The notes under the pieces are model-generated. The model made no database searches. It saw only the letters and a program-made list of their open reading frames with translations, and was not told the DNA's origin. This document shows positions 10,227 to 19,189 of a stretch of DNA of 64,000 nt, piece by piece. Both the position numbers and the translations under genes were made by a program. Source of the DNA: CAVYGM01 sp963768025 (GTDB lineage: Bacteria; Bacteroidota; Bacteroidia; Cytophagales; Spirosomataceae); the NCBI GenBank assembly GCA_963768025.1, contig CAVYGM010000032.1:1-64000 (forward strand), given 5' to 3'. The first letter of the stretch is position 1. Each line of letters begins with the position of its first letter.

Positions 10227-11279
10227 ATGTCCGAATTTCAACCACAACGGTCGGTTAGCCGGAGCGGCAAGGGCGCGAGGAAGAGGGTCACCGTCTTTTT
10301 GCTTTTGGCAGGATGGGTTGGATTAGTATCGTGCGAGACGCTGGTGAATACCATTCCGGATTCCAAACTTCCCAAAACGGAATCACAGCTGACACTTTTC
10401 TCGTTTATTTCTCCGCAGGATTCCGTCATCAAGGTCAAGGTGGGTCAAACTACCCCGGTTTTTAGTACCGTTCCCATAATGCCCGAACCACCTTTTGTGC
10501 TGGTGGATGGAGATACCGTTTTTACAAATTCCGATACATTTTCTGGCGCTACGGTAACTATTACCAATGGTGAATCGAAGGTAACCCTCCCCTACCGCCC
10601 CAAGGATGAGGTGTACGCTATTCCGATAAGTCAATTCCCCATTAGGGCCGGGCAAACTTATACACTCACCGTCACGGATGGAAGGCGTACCGCTAAGGCT
10701 ACCTGTAAGGTACCCTCCGAACAAGTCGCGATTAAAAACTACGCCCTGGATACCTTATACACCTCGATATTCGGACGTCGTGACACTACTTTGCGGCTAA
10801 GCTACACCTGGGACGATCTACCCGGCAAGGCGGATTTCTACCGCGTAAGGGCTTTCGAACTATACGAATATTCCGTGCTGACCTTCAACGAGGCCGAGCT
10901 TTATTTGATTGAAAAGAGAAAACAAAACCGCTTTTATTTTTCATGGAATGCCACCGGCAACCGCAGCGTATTTCAAAACGATGTGAATATTGATGGAACC
11001 ACATTTTCCTCCCCACAAGGGCAAAAAAAACCTGAAAAGGAGGAAGTTTTCCGTCAGTTGAGTGGAAATACCTCCAAGCCAGACCGCAGTCCAGAGCTAC
11101 TGGGCGTGTACCTGCAACTGCTTCATACGGACGAAAACTACTATCTCTACCACCGGTCCCTGCAACAAACCAGGCGCGACAATCCTTTCTCTGAGCCCGC
11201 ACTCGTGTATACCAATGTAGACGGTGGGTTGGGGATTTTTGCCGGGTATTCATTAACCAACAAAATAATCAAGCCGTAA
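10227..11279 (+). CDS. DUF4249 family lipoprotein, partner of the TonB receptor
   Basis: 350-residue surface or periplasmic lipoprotein. A basic N-terminus (GKGARKR) precedes a hydrophobic stretch and a lipobox LVSC with Cys36. The order of features (ETLVNTIPDSKLPKTESQL, an early FISPQDSVIKVKVGQT beta-strand region, and a C-terminal LLGVYLQLLHTDENYYLYHRS) is that of DUF4249. This family is nearly always coded directly after a TonB receptor with a carboxypeptidase-like domain, as here. A role in ligand capture for that receptor is inferred from this arrangement and not shown. The intergenic gap is only 6 bases, so co-transcription is likely. Confidence 0.85.
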   Translation: MSEFQPQRSVSRSGKGARKRVTVFLLLAGWVGLVSCETLVNTIPDSKLPKTESQLTLFSFISPQDSVIKVKVGQTTPVFSTVPIMPEPPFVLVDGDTVFTNSDTFSGATVTITNGESKVTLPYRPKDEVYAIPISQFPIRAGQTYTLTVTDGRRTAKATCKVPSEQVAIKNYALDTLYTSIFGRRDTTLRLSYTWDDLPGKADFYRVRAFELYEYSVLTFNEAELYLIEKRKQNRFYFSWNATGNRSVFQNDVNIDGTTFSSPQGQKKPEKEEVFRQLSGNTSKPDRSPELLGVYLQLLHTDENYYLYHRSLQQTRRDNPFSEPALVYTNVDGGLGIFAGYSLTNKIIKP

Positions 11280-11339
11280 AGGACAGCGTTACTGGTCTGG
11301 TTTTTTGAGCTTTCGAATAACACCAAGCTACCAAAACCT

Positions 11340-11516
11340 ATGAAAATCAGCATCATTCTCCTGCTTCTGGTCGGCCTGCTGGGCTGCCAGTCCGGGGACT
11401 CTACTCAGAATGTCCGCGACAACGAAACACCCGTGGCTGCGCCGGATGTCACCAATAATAAGGAAACCGAACCCGACACCACCGCTACTATCGCAGATAC
11501 CACCGGAATCCGGTGA
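11340..11516 (+). CDS. small Asp/Thr-rich lipoprotein
   Basis: 58-residue ORF with a clear lipoprotein signal: MKISIILLLLVGLLGC, Cys16. The mature part is short, acidic and rich in Asn, Asp, Glu and Thr, with no recognisable domain. It starts 60 bases after the DUF4249 gene on the same strand and may be the last gene of that operon. Function unknown. Confidence 0.65.
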   Translation: MKISIILLLLVGLLGCQSGDSTQNVRDNETPVAAPDVTNNKETEPDTTATIADTTGIR

Positions 11517-11535
11517 TGAGTCTTCCAAAAAAAAA

Positions 11536-11559
11536 CCAGGAACGGTAGGCCGTTCCTGG
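11536..11559. terminator. intrinsic terminator between convergent genes
   Basis: Perfect 10-bp stem (CCAGGAACGG at 11536-11545, CCGTTCCTGG at 11550-11559) with a TAGG loop. A run of nine A on its left becomes a U tract for leftward transcripts, so it suits the DUF4142 gene ending at 11614. It may also stop rightward transcripts. Confidence 0.85.
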
Positions 11560-11613
11560 TGGTAGAGTTCGTGTGTGTATATTGTTAGTGTGTATATAAA
11601 TATGCCGGAAATT

Positions 11614-12189
11614 TTATTTTACTGCGTCCTGCATGGCCTGGGCTTTTTGCAGGTGCATTTCCAGGGTAGGCACCTTTTCGGAGGCCCAGCTCTTTAACTC
11701 TGGCATTTTGCCATCCTGAGCTTCTTCCTTAAACTCATCAATGTCCTTTTTGTGGTCTTTTACCATGTGATCGGCATAGGCTTTATCAAAATCCTTCCCG
11801 GTTTTTTTGGCCAGATCGTCGTACATTTTCTGTTTGTCGCTGCTCATAGACGTGGGTAACGTGATGTTCTTCTGCTGGGCCAGGGCCTTCAACTCGTCGT
11901 TGGCTTTGCCATGATCAGTCACCATCATTTTGCCAAAGTCCTTCACCGCTGCCGATGAACCGTTGCGCTGGGCCAGTTCCCCGAGCTGCACTTCCATCAT
12001 ACCGCCGTCAGCCGCTGCCACCGCGAACTCCATGTCGTCTTCTAGCTCATTCTCCATGTCAGCATTGTCAGTCATAGCCTCATTTTGTTCTTCGGCCATT
12101 TCGGTACTGTCTTCTTTTTTTGTTTCGTTACACGCAGCCATCCCCAGGAGCGATGCGGCCAGCATGAAATTAATGATTTGCTTTTTCAT
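11614..12189 (-). CDS. DUF4142 domain lipoprotein
   Basis: 191 residues with a lipobox ending at Cys20 (GMAAC). A low-complexity acidic linker (residues 22-55, rich in Glu, Asp and Met) precedes a helical DUF4142 domain (about 56-190) containing GGMMEVQLGELA, DFGKMMVTDHGKAN and YADHMVKDHKKDI. Conserved His and Asp residues on the two long helices give it a ferritin-like look, typical of the family, whose function is not established. It is predicted periplasmic or outer-membrane anchored. Gene and terminator form a single unit. Confidence 0.85.
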   Translation of the reverse strand: MKKQIINFMLAASLLGMAACNETKKEDSTEMAEEQNEAMTDNADMENELEDDMEFAVAAADGGMMEVQLGELAQRNGSSAAVKDFGKMMVTDHGKANDELKALAQQKNITLPTSMSSDKQKMYDDLAKKTGKDFDKAYADHMVKDHKKDIDEFKEEAQDGKMPELKSWASEKVPTLEMHLQKAQAMQDAVK

Positions 12190-12350
12190 AGTGTTAGTCA
12201 GATTTAGGTATTGCGGAATTGTACCATCTGAAGTTATTTCTACATAATTTTCATGCCAGAACTTTTTTCACCCCATTCCTTCTCAGCTCCCTGTCCCCGT
12301 TCGTATTGGGTGCGATTTGGTGAGAGGGCAGAGTAAAGACGGGTAAAATC

Positions 12351-12378
12351 TTGTTTAATACATTAATATGTATATTTG
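12351..12378 (+). promoter_or_regulatory. candidate promoter of the polyphosphate glucokinase gene
   Basis: TTG at 12351-12353, a 17-base spacer, and TATATTTG at 12371-12378 fit the Bacteroidota TTG/TAnnTTTG pattern. It would give a leader of roughly 95 bases before the ATG at 12478. Confidence 0.4.
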
Positions 12379-12477
12379 GGCCAGCATAAAGAGGCACTAT
12401 TACCCCTAAGGCAGCCCTCTTCTTGTCTTTCTAAACCCTGATTTGACCAACCTAACTAAACCCGCTAAAAAGTACGT

Positions 12478-13227
12478 ATGGAAATACTTGGAATTGACAT
12501 CGGCGGCTCGGGCATCAAAGGTGCTCCTGTAAACGTAGAAACTGGGGAACTTACCGCCGAACGAATGCGCGTTCCTACGCCCTCTCCTTCCAAACCCGCC
12601 GATGTGGCCCTGGCTGTCAAAGAAATCGTGGACCATTTCGATTGGAAAGGGCCGGTAGGCTGTGGCTTCCCGACCATTATCCGGAACGGAAAAGCCAAGG
12701 GGCACAGCAACATGGACCCCGAGTGGGTGGGGGTTCAGATCGAGGAGTTGTTTGGCCGGGTTACGGGCAATCGCTTCAAGGTAATAAATGATGCCGATGC
12801 CGCCGGAATGGCCGAAATGAAGTTTGGGGCTGGGCAGGGCAAATTGGGGCTGGTGTTTGTTCTTACCCTGGGGACCGGCATAGGGTCCGGGGTATTTCAT
12901 AATGGGGAGTTACTTCCCAATTTTGAACTTGGACGGCTCCTGTATACCAACGGAAAACCCATAGAATACTACGCGGCCGATTCGGCCCGTATCCGGAAAA
13001 AGTTACGCTACAAACAATGGGGTAAACGAATCGACGTGTTTCTGCATCACATCGTCCGCCTATTTTCGCCCGATCTAATCATCCTCGGAGGAGGAGGTAG
13101 CAAGAAATTTCACAAGTTCAAGGATATTCTTAGCATAGATGTGCCGATCATTGTGGCTGAGTCGCGCAACGAGGCGGGTATCATCGGAGCGGCCATGGCC
13201 GGGAATGAACTTGTCAAAAACCAGTAA
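12478..13227 (+). CDS. ppgK: polyphosphate--glucose phosphotransferase (ROK family)
   Basis: Cytoplasmic sugar kinase of 249 residues, the usual size of polyphosphate glucokinases. Phosphate-binding motif DIGGSGIKGA is at residues 7-16. The stretch GCGFPTIIRNGKAKGHSNM and the second glycine motif TLGTGIGSGVFHNGELLPN fit strictly or partly polyphosphate-dependent glucokinases rather than ordinary ATP-dependent ROK kinases. The reaction phosphorylates glucose to glucose-6-phosphate. ATP use cannot be ruled out from sequence. The stop codon abuts, with no spare base, the stop of a small convergent gene (13228-13383). Confidence 0.88.
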   Translation: MEILGIDIGGSGIKGAPVNVETGELTAERMRVPTPSPSKPADVALAVKEIVDHFDWKGPVGCGFPTIIRNGKAKGHSNMDPEWVGVQIEELFGRVTGNRFKVINDADAAGMAEMKFGAGQGKLGLVFVLTLGTGIGSGVFHNGELLPNFELGRLLYTNGKPIEYYAADSARIRKKLRYKQWGKRIDVFLHHIVRLFSPDLIILGGGGSKKFHKFKDILSIDVPIIVAESRNEAGIIGAAMAGNELVKNQ

Positions 13228-13383
13228 TCAGAATATGATCATATACAAAAACAAAATGACCAGAAGAATGGCTACCCACTGAATCCAGCGGCTTTGTCGG
13301 GGAAAATCATAGCCACAAATGGGACATTTTTCGCTTTTTGCGTCAATTTCCATCGCACAGGACGGGCATTCCATTGTTTTCAT
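13228..13383 (-). CDS. 51-residue zinc-ribbon single-span membrane protein
   Basis: ORF from ATG at 13383 to TGA at 13228. The N-terminal half has two Cys pairs, CPSC (Cys6, Cys9) and CPIC (Cys20, Cys23), a treble-clef or zinc-ribbon layout. The linker FPRQSRWIQW leads into a single hydrophobic helix (about 37-51). This is a short zinc-ribbon tail-anchored design, so it is probably a real gene despite its size. It converges on ppgK with directly abutting stops. Function unknown; metal-binding and membrane roles are inferred. Confidence 0.75.
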   Translation of the reverse strand: MKTMECPSCAMEIDAKSEKCPICGYDFPRQSRWIQWVAILLVILFLYMIIF

Positions 13384-13571
13384 TCAGAAGAAACCGTTTG
13401 AATTGAGGTAGTAAAGCCAAAAAGGGCCGTTGTGTTTCGTAAAAAAGTGACTCCAATTGTTGTTTCCCGACATTTGTTTGCGAGGTATGCTACTGTTTCA
13501 AATTTCGTTAAAAGTTTGTCGGAATAAAAAACTATTTCCGCTGGACTCTGCTCAAAAATAAGTAAAAAAAT

Positions 13572-14459
13572 ATGGGGCAACCCACTCAAAAGATCTATAT
13601 CCGATTGTTGAATAGCCTGTCGGGCATGAGCTGGAAAAACCTGTACCGTGTTTCCGACGGCTTGAACTTTGTTCTGTTTGGACTCATAGGCTATCGAAAG
13701 AAGGTGATTTTGGATAATTTAAGAAAGAGTTTTCCAGAAAAAACGAAAGAGGAGATTTCGGCCATCGCCGGGCGCTATTACCAACATTTTACGGATATTA
13801 TTCTTGAAACCATTAAGTACCGAACCTGTTCCAAACAGGAGGTGCTGGAACGAATTGAAGGGGACATCAGCCTGGTGGACACGCTTTATGCGGAAAATAA
13901 AAACATCGTATTTCTGATGGGACACCGGGGCAACTGGGAACTGGCCAACCTGTTTTCCAGCCTGCGGTTTTCGCATGAGTGCATCGTCGTGTACAAAACG
14001 CTAAGTAATGCTGCCTTTGACCGCTGGTTTCTGGACCTCCGGACGCGGTTCGGAGCCAAGTTAGTACCCATGGAAAACATTGCCGCCGAACTGCAAAAGC
14101 CCCGCACCAAACCCTACGTGGTAGTATTGGCCAACGACCAGTCACCGCAGCCTACCTCGGCCTACTGGACCACCTTCCTGCATCAGGATACGGGCATGTT
14201 TCGCGGGGTGGAGGTCATAGCTCGCCGGAACAACCTTACGGTACTATACGCAGATTTTACCCGGATCGAACACCGGAGAGGCTACTACACCGTGACGATT
14301 TCCCTGATCTCGGATGCTTGCAAGGAGCTTCCCAAAAACGGGATACTGGAAAAACAGATTCGGTTGCTGGAACGCGATATTCAGGCCCAGCCTTTTAACT
14401 GGCTGTGGAGCCACCGGCGCTGGAAGCACACCCGGCCAGCGTTAGATCAGGCACCGTAA
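13572..14459 (+). CDS. LpxL/HtrB-like lysophospholipid acyltransferase
   Basis: 295-residue membrane-associated acyltransferase. The HxxxxE-type catalytic motif reads GHRGNWELA near residues 117-125. The basic N-terminal segment (YRKKVILDNLRKSFPEK) and VVVLANDQSP near residue 182 also fit the lauroyl-transferase family, which adds secondary acyl chains to lipid A at the inner face of the inner membrane. In Bacteroidota the same fold may act on other lipids, so the acceptor is not settled. It is followed by an 11-bp hairpin and then by the transporter-HEAT-cNMP gene. Confidence 0.85.
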   Translation: MGQPTQKIYIRLLNSLSGMSWKNLYRVSDGLNFVLFGLIGYRKKVILDNLRKSFPEKTKEEISAIAGRYYQHFTDIILETIKYRTCSKQEVLERIEGDISLVDTLYAENKNIVFLMGHRGNWELANLFSSLRFSHECIVVYKTLSNAAFDRWFLDLRTRFGAKLVPMENIAAELQKPRTKPYVVVLANDQSPQPTSAYWTTFLHQDTGMFRGVEVIARRNNLTVLYADFTRIEHRRGYYTVTISLISDACKELPKNGILEKQIRLLERDIQAQPFNWLWSHRRWKHTRPALDQAP

Positions 14460-14492
14460 CCCGCCTCACCGGCTTAGGCCATGTGTTCATTA

Positions 14493-14517
14493 CCCATTGG
14501 AAATAATTTCCAATGGG
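14493..14517 (+). terminator. hairpin after the acyltransferase gene
   Basis: 11-bp perfect stem (CCCATTGGAAA at 14493-14503, TTTCCAATGGG at 14507-14517) with a TAA loop, 34 bases past the stop. No T run follows, so it may be a weak terminator or an RNA-protecting structure. Confidence 0.45.
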
Positions 14518-14595
14518 CATTATCCATTGATAAATGAGTAGTAGGTTGTAAATTACAGCCGTATTGAAAAAATACTATTCAAACTACTCGTTCGA

Positions 14596-17500
14596 TTGGA
14601 AGCCTCGGTACCCCAAGCCAAAAAAAATACCCTCAGTCTGGTACTTTTTTTTCTTCATAATTTTTTCATCAGCATCGGCACCATCCTTATCTATGTGTGT
14701 GCTACGGTGTTACTTTTGCAAAACAACCCTGATTTTTCGCTTCCCCTAGCCTACTTTCTGGCCGCCATCGGCTGCATGATAGCCGGGAAGATTTATGAGT
14801 ACTACGAGCACCGGATGGCCCTCAAAAAGCTGATCCAGAACCTGATGCTGGTGACCGTCGGCCTGGTGATTTTGCTTTCCATTGGCTTGTATGTCTTGCC
14901 GCCATTTGCCATCGCCGTTGGACTTATGGTAGGCTATCGGGCCATCTACCTGCTGTCTAATCTGGAATTCTGGGGGCTATCGGCGTTGGTGTTTGATGTG
15001 CGCCAGAGCAAGCGTATTTTTGGGATAATCGGCTCGGGCGACCTGCCCGCCAAAGCCATCGGTGCCTTGCTGGCGGTGCTTATTCACTCCTCCTACTCGT
15101 TGTACATTCTCCTCTGGATCGCCTCGTTATCGTTTCTGCTCTCCTTTGTGGTACAATCCCTCACGTTTCGATTTACCGAAATACCCGATCATCACATGGT
15201 CAGGCGGCGAGTTTCCCGCACCCACCAACCCATCCTGATCGATCGCCTTTTCGGAGGGAGTTGGCTGGTCTTTTACCTCTGCATTGGGTTTGTATTTATT
15301 TCGGCGGCGGCCGTTTTTATCGAGTACAGCTTCTTTTTCAATGTCAAGCATAAGTACCACGATCAGGGCGATGTCATGAACTACATAGGGTACCTGCTGA
15401 GCATGGCCTTTGGTGCTGCCACCATCCTGAAGCTTATCCTGTCCAGTCGGGTGATTGATCGGTTCGGGCTGAGAAATGTCCTTATTTTTTTACCGATTCT
15501 AACCACCTTCGTTTCGCTGGTTATGTTTAGCATGGCACTAGTGACCATCGACGAGGTGGTTCTGCTCAACCTATTCAGCGGGCTCTATATCCTATTTGAG
15601 ATCGCGCGCAAAACAACCTTTGATCCCGTATTCCTGGTCATGTTTCAGCCTCTGTTTCTGCATCAGCGGTTGAAAGCCCACACCTTGGCCAAAGGGTTTT
15701 ATGAGCCGTTGGGTATAGCCATCACCGGCATCATTACCCTCGTTTCCTATTTCTACCATTACCACCCGGCGGCAGATTCGTTCCTGTTCATCACCGCGTT
15801 GTCTTTGCTGGGCGTGTACTTTCTGGTAAAAGGCTATCAACACTACCTCAAAGAGCTAAGAAACGCCCTCAATAAACGTTTTTTCAACGAAGGGGATCTT
15901 TTGTTCCAGCACAATGCCAGTTCTATTGTTACCAAAAATTTGTCCAGTACCATCCCGAGCGATGTACTTTTTTCGATTGACTGGCTGGGCAATCACGACC
16001 CCAAATCTCTGAACAGCCATTTCAATCACTTGCTGGACCATCCTTCGGAAGAAGTTCGCCTGCATACCTTGCAAACCATGTGCAACCTGAGTGTGCAGTA
16101 TGATCCCGACCTGCTGTACCAAATGGCTCAGCAAGACGAGTCACCCACCAACCGGCGGCTGTACGGTAGGCTCGCCTGCCAGGAAGCGGAGATCAGTGAA
16201 GCGCAGGTACTGGCCTTCCTCAACTCCGACGACCTGGATATAGTACAAGGAAGTATTATCGGATGTAAGTTCGCCGGCCGTTTCCCCACCCTCATTACTT
16301 CCACCATGAGGTACTTGTCCGAGTCAACCTATCCGGAAGACCAGCTAGCCGCCTTAACGATCGTGATGGAGCATATGGATACTTCGTACCAGGGGTTTAT
16401 TTCCCAATGCCTTGATGGGGATTCCTTTGAAGTAGTGGACAAGGCGATAGAGGTCGCTACAATAATGCCTTCGCAGGAATTTTGCCAAAAGCTGTACGCG
16501 CTGACCGGGGATCGCAGGTACGACAAGCAATCGGTGTTTGGCTTACTAAGAGCGGGGGCTCTTGGGGCACCCTCCATTCAAAAAATAATCGATAGCCGGA
16601 TCTCCTATCTGATCCATTTTATCACCATTGGCTGTGAACGCTTTCGCAACGCCGATACGCAGCACTTGCTGGTAAAGCTGTTGGAGAATCCTCATTTCCC
16701 AACCCGAACCTCCGCTTTGAAAGCGCTTACCCGAATTGACCCTCCCGAAGGAAGCATAGCGGACTTACCCAATTTCCTTCAACAGGAGTTTGACCATATT
16801 TACCGCATTCTGGGGGGGTTAACCGAGCGACTTGGAGGTGATTTTGATGCTAGTCTGACCTTTGAGCTCAACGAAAGTCTCAAAAGGATTTTTTACTTGC
16901 TCATGCTGATGTTCGATACCAGAATGGTGGAAAGTGCCATGCTGAATATTGAGCACAGTTCGCGGGAAAAGCGGGCCAATGCCATCGAAATTTTGGACAA
17001 TATTATTCCCCGAAATGAATACCTGGCCTTGCATACGTTGCTGGAAGAGGGGGATGTTTACAAAAAAATAGCGGTGTTTAAGCGCACCGTAGGCCGCAGC
17101 CAACCGTCGGGTTCTATCCTGCATTACATCCTGGCCGAAGGGACCACAAAATTCAGTGAATGGATGCTGGTCCAGGCCATCAATGTGATGAAGGACACGG
17201 ATCCCAGCCTCACCGAACTACTGATCCGGTATGCCGACCACCCTGATCCCCTGATTGAGGAGGCTTTTGACAAAAAAATAAAAAAGTATCCACTGGATCT
17301 TTCAAAAAATCTAATCATGCACGCACAAGCAAACGTCGCCCTGGTATCGCCTCTGGAAAAAGTAATGGTTCTGAAAAGAACCCAGCTGTTTGAGAATACC
17401 CCCGAAAACGTCCTATCGGCCATCGTGCCCATCATTATCGAACAGTCCTGCGAGCTTGGTGAAGTGCTGTTTGAAAAAGGTGAACTGGGGACGTGTATGT

Positions 17501-17784
17501 ACGTGATTTTTTCGGGAACCGTGGAAATTTTCGACGGAAAAACCAAATTGGCGCAATTTGGGGCGAACGATATTTTTGGAGAATTAGCCCTGCTCGATGC
17601 CGAAACCCGGTCGGCCTCGGCCGTGGTAGCCGAACAAACGCTGTTGCTTCGGATTGACCAGGAAGACTTCTACGACCTGATGGAGGAACGCAGCGAACTA
17701 CTCAAAAGTGTTCTGAGTATCCTCTGCAAACGCATCCGTAACCAAAACGACCGCCTGCGGAAAGTGGAAAGGCTTTCTGAATAG
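14596..17784 (+). CDS. Npt/MFS-like membrane protein fused to HEAT repeats and a cyclic-nucleotide-binding domain
   Basis: About 1062 residues from the TTG at 14596. Residues 1 to about 420 form 10-12 membrane helices. The stretch LEFWGLSALVFDVRQSKRIFGIIGSG resembles the nucleotide-transporter (Npt) branch of MFS-like carriers. Residues about 450-880 are helical HEAT-like repeats. Residues about 925-1050 are a cNMP-binding domain with FGELALLDAETRSASA, the phosphate-binding cassette. The design suggests a membrane carrier or sensor gated by a nucleotide signal; that role is inferred. The start is unclear: no ATG or GTG opens the frame, which stays open upstream to 14545 and codes IEKILFKLLVRLEA just before the TTG. 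Relatives in this family tend to begin with a similar basic segment, so an ATT at 14563 or a lost start codon is possible. Confidence 0.8.
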   Translation: MEASVPQAKKNTLSLVLFFLHNFFISIGTILIYVCATVLLLQNNPDFSLPLAYFLAAIGCMIAGKIYEYYEHRMALKKLIQNLMLVTVGLVILLSIGLYVLPPFAIAVGLMVGYRAIYLLSNLEFWGLSALVFDVRQSKRIFGIIGSGDLPAKAIGALLAVLIHSSYSLYILLWIASLSFLLSFVVQSLTFRFTEIPDHHMVRRRVSRTHQPILIDRLFGGSWLVFYLCIGFVFISAAAVFIEYSFFFNVKHKYHDQGDVMNYIGYLLSMAFGAATILKLILSSRVIDRFGLRNVLIFLPILTTFVSLVMFSMALVTIDEVVLLNLFSGLYILFEIARKTTFDPVFLVMFQPLFLHQRLKAHTLAKGFYEPLGIAITGIITLVSYFYHYHPAADSFLFITALSLLGVYFLVKGYQHYLKELRNALNKRFFNEGDLLFQHNASSIVTKNLSSTIPSDVLFSIDWLGNHDPKSLNSHFNHLLDHPSEEVRLHTLQTMCNLSVQYDPDLLYQMAQQDESPTNRRLYGRLACQEAEISEAQVLAFLNSDDLDIVQGSIIGCKFAGRFPTLITSTMRYLSESTYPEDQLAALTIVMEHMDTSYQGFISQCLDGDSFEVVDKAIEVATIMPSQEFCQKLYALTGDRRYDKQSVFGLLRAGALGAPSIQKIIDSRISYLIHFITIGCERFRNADTQHLLVKLLENPHFPTRTSALKALTRIDPPEGSIADLPNFLQQEFDHIYRILGGLTERLGGDFDASLTFELNESLKRIFYLLMLMFDTRMVESAMLNIEHSSREKRANAIEILDNIIPRNEYLALHTLLEEGDVYKKIAVFKRTVGRSQPSGSILHYILAEGTTKFSEWMLVQAINVMKDTDPSLTELLIRYADHPDPLIEEAFDKKIKKYPLDLSKNLIMHAQANVALVSPLEKVMVLKRTQLFENTPENVLSAIVPIIIEQSCELGEVLFEKGELGTCMYVIFSGTVEIFDGKTKLAQFGANDIFGELALLDAETRSASAVVAEQTLLLRIDQEDFYDLMEERSELLKSVLSILCKRIRNQNDRLRKVERLSE

Positions 17785-17800
17785 CCACTGCCAGGGTAGT

Positions 17801-19150
17801 TTATATCCCAGGTTTTACATCAAAGCTGGCGCTCGTTTTCGCTCTTACTTCTTCGAGGGTGGCGTTTGGCATTAGCTCTATTAAGGTCAGCCGGTGGTTA
17901 GGGAAGGCAAAAACAGCCAGCTCGGTAATGATCATGTCCACGGCATTTACGGCCGTGAGGGGCAGGGTACATTCCGGAACTACCTTGGACGACCCATCGG
18001 GATTGGTATGGTACATGGTGATGATCAACCGCTTGGCACCCGTCGCCAGGTCCATGGCTCCGCCCACACCCAGTAGCGGTTTGCCGGGTACCGCCCAGTT
18101 CGCGAGGTTGGCCATTTCGTCCACTTCCAGCCCCCCCATAATGGCTACATCAATATGTCCGCCGCGGATCATTCCGAAACTGTCGGCGCTATCAAAATAG
18201 CTGCTTCCCTTTAAAGCCGTGACCGGCACCTTGCCGGCATTGACGGGGTACTCCATTGCACCGCCCTCCCCTTCCGGCTCGGGGCCTACTCCCAACATGC
18301 CATTTTCGGTATGCAGAATTATTTCGTCGGCGGGATCTATTAAGTCCGCCACGAGGGTGGGGATTCCAATGCCCAGGTTTACTACGTCTCCCCGCTCTAA
18401 TTCGGCGAAAGCACGTTTGGCCATGTTGAGGCGGGCGGCATCTACTTTCTTACTGCCTTTTACCGACGCAGAGATCCCCAGGTCGGCCGGGGTAAGGGTA
18501 GCCTGCACCAGGTAATCCACGTAGCATCCGGGGGTATGGATATGCTCGGGTGCTAATTCTCCAAGCTCAACGATCTGCTCAACTTCGGCTACAACAATAT
18601 CCGCGGCGGTCGCCATGGCTTTGTTAAAGTTCTGCTCGGTCATTCGGTAGTGAAGGTTACCGGCGGTGTCGGCCTTCCAGGCCCGGATGAAGGCGACATT
18701 GGCTCGTAAAGCCTTCTCGAATACGTATTCGTACCCATCAATTAGTTTGGTTTCCTTGCCGTCGGCCATCGTGGTACCCGCGCTGGTGGGGGTATAAAAT
18801 CCACCAATACCGGCTCCACCGGCCCGGATCGCCTCGGCCAAAGTACCCTGAGGAAGTAGTTCATACTCGACGGCTCCACTTTGCGCCGCATGCACGGCGT
18901 CGCGATTGCTGGTAAAAAAGGAGCCGATCATTTTTCTAATCTGTCCATTCAGCAGCAATCGGCCACCACCGAGGTTGGGTTCTCCCACGTTGTTGCCGAT
19001 GTAGGTCAGGCTTCGGGTGGAGGTTTCGGCCAGGGCATTCATCAAATGCACCGGATTGCCGGTCATACCAAAACCACCGCCAAAAATTACATCTCCATCC
19101 TTAACCAGAGCGGCGGCCTGTTCGGCGGTGAGTTGGGGTACTGATTTCAT
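17801..19150 (-). CDS. pcaIJ: fused 3-oxoadipate CoA-transferase (subunits A and B in one chain)
   Basis: 449 residues combining both halves of a class I CoA-transferase. The A half (1-230) carries GGFGMTGNP and the glycine-rich IGNNVGEPNLGGGRLLLNG. The B half (about 240-449) carries the catalytic glutamate in HTENGMLGVGP and GGLEVDEMANLANW. The last step but one of the beta-ketoadipate pathway moves CoA from succinyl-CoA to 3-oxoadipate. In many bacteria the subunits are separate genes; the fusion is a local feature. Being last in the pob-pca operon supports the 3-oxoadipate assignment over a 3-oxobutyrate (scoAB) one. It lies 39 bases after pcaF. Confidence 0.88.
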   Translation of the reverse strand: MKSVPQLTAEQAAALVKDGDVIFGGGFGMTGNPVHLMNALAETSTRSLTYIGNNVGEPNLGGGRLLLNGQIRKMIGSFFTSNRDAVHAAQSGAVEYELLPQGTLAEAIRAGGAGIGGFYTPTSAGTTMADGKETKLIDGYEYVFEKALRANVAFIRAWKADTAGNLHYRMTEQNFNKAMATAADIVVAEVEQIVELGELAPEHIHTPGCYVDYLVQATLTPADLGISASVKGSKKVDAARLNMAKRAFAELERGDVVNLGIGIPTLVADLIDPADEIILHTENGMLGVGPEPEGEGGAMEYPVNAGKVPVTALKGSSYFDSADSFGMIRGGHIDVAIMGGLEVDEMANLANWAVPGKPLLGVGGAMDLATGAKRLIITMYHTNPDGSSKVVPECTLPLTAVNAVDMIITELAVFAFPNHRLTLIELMPNATLEEVRAKTSASFDVKPGI

Positions 19151-19189
19151 GCGGAGGTTTAAGGTGGTTAAATAGTAGGTAATTAGGAT

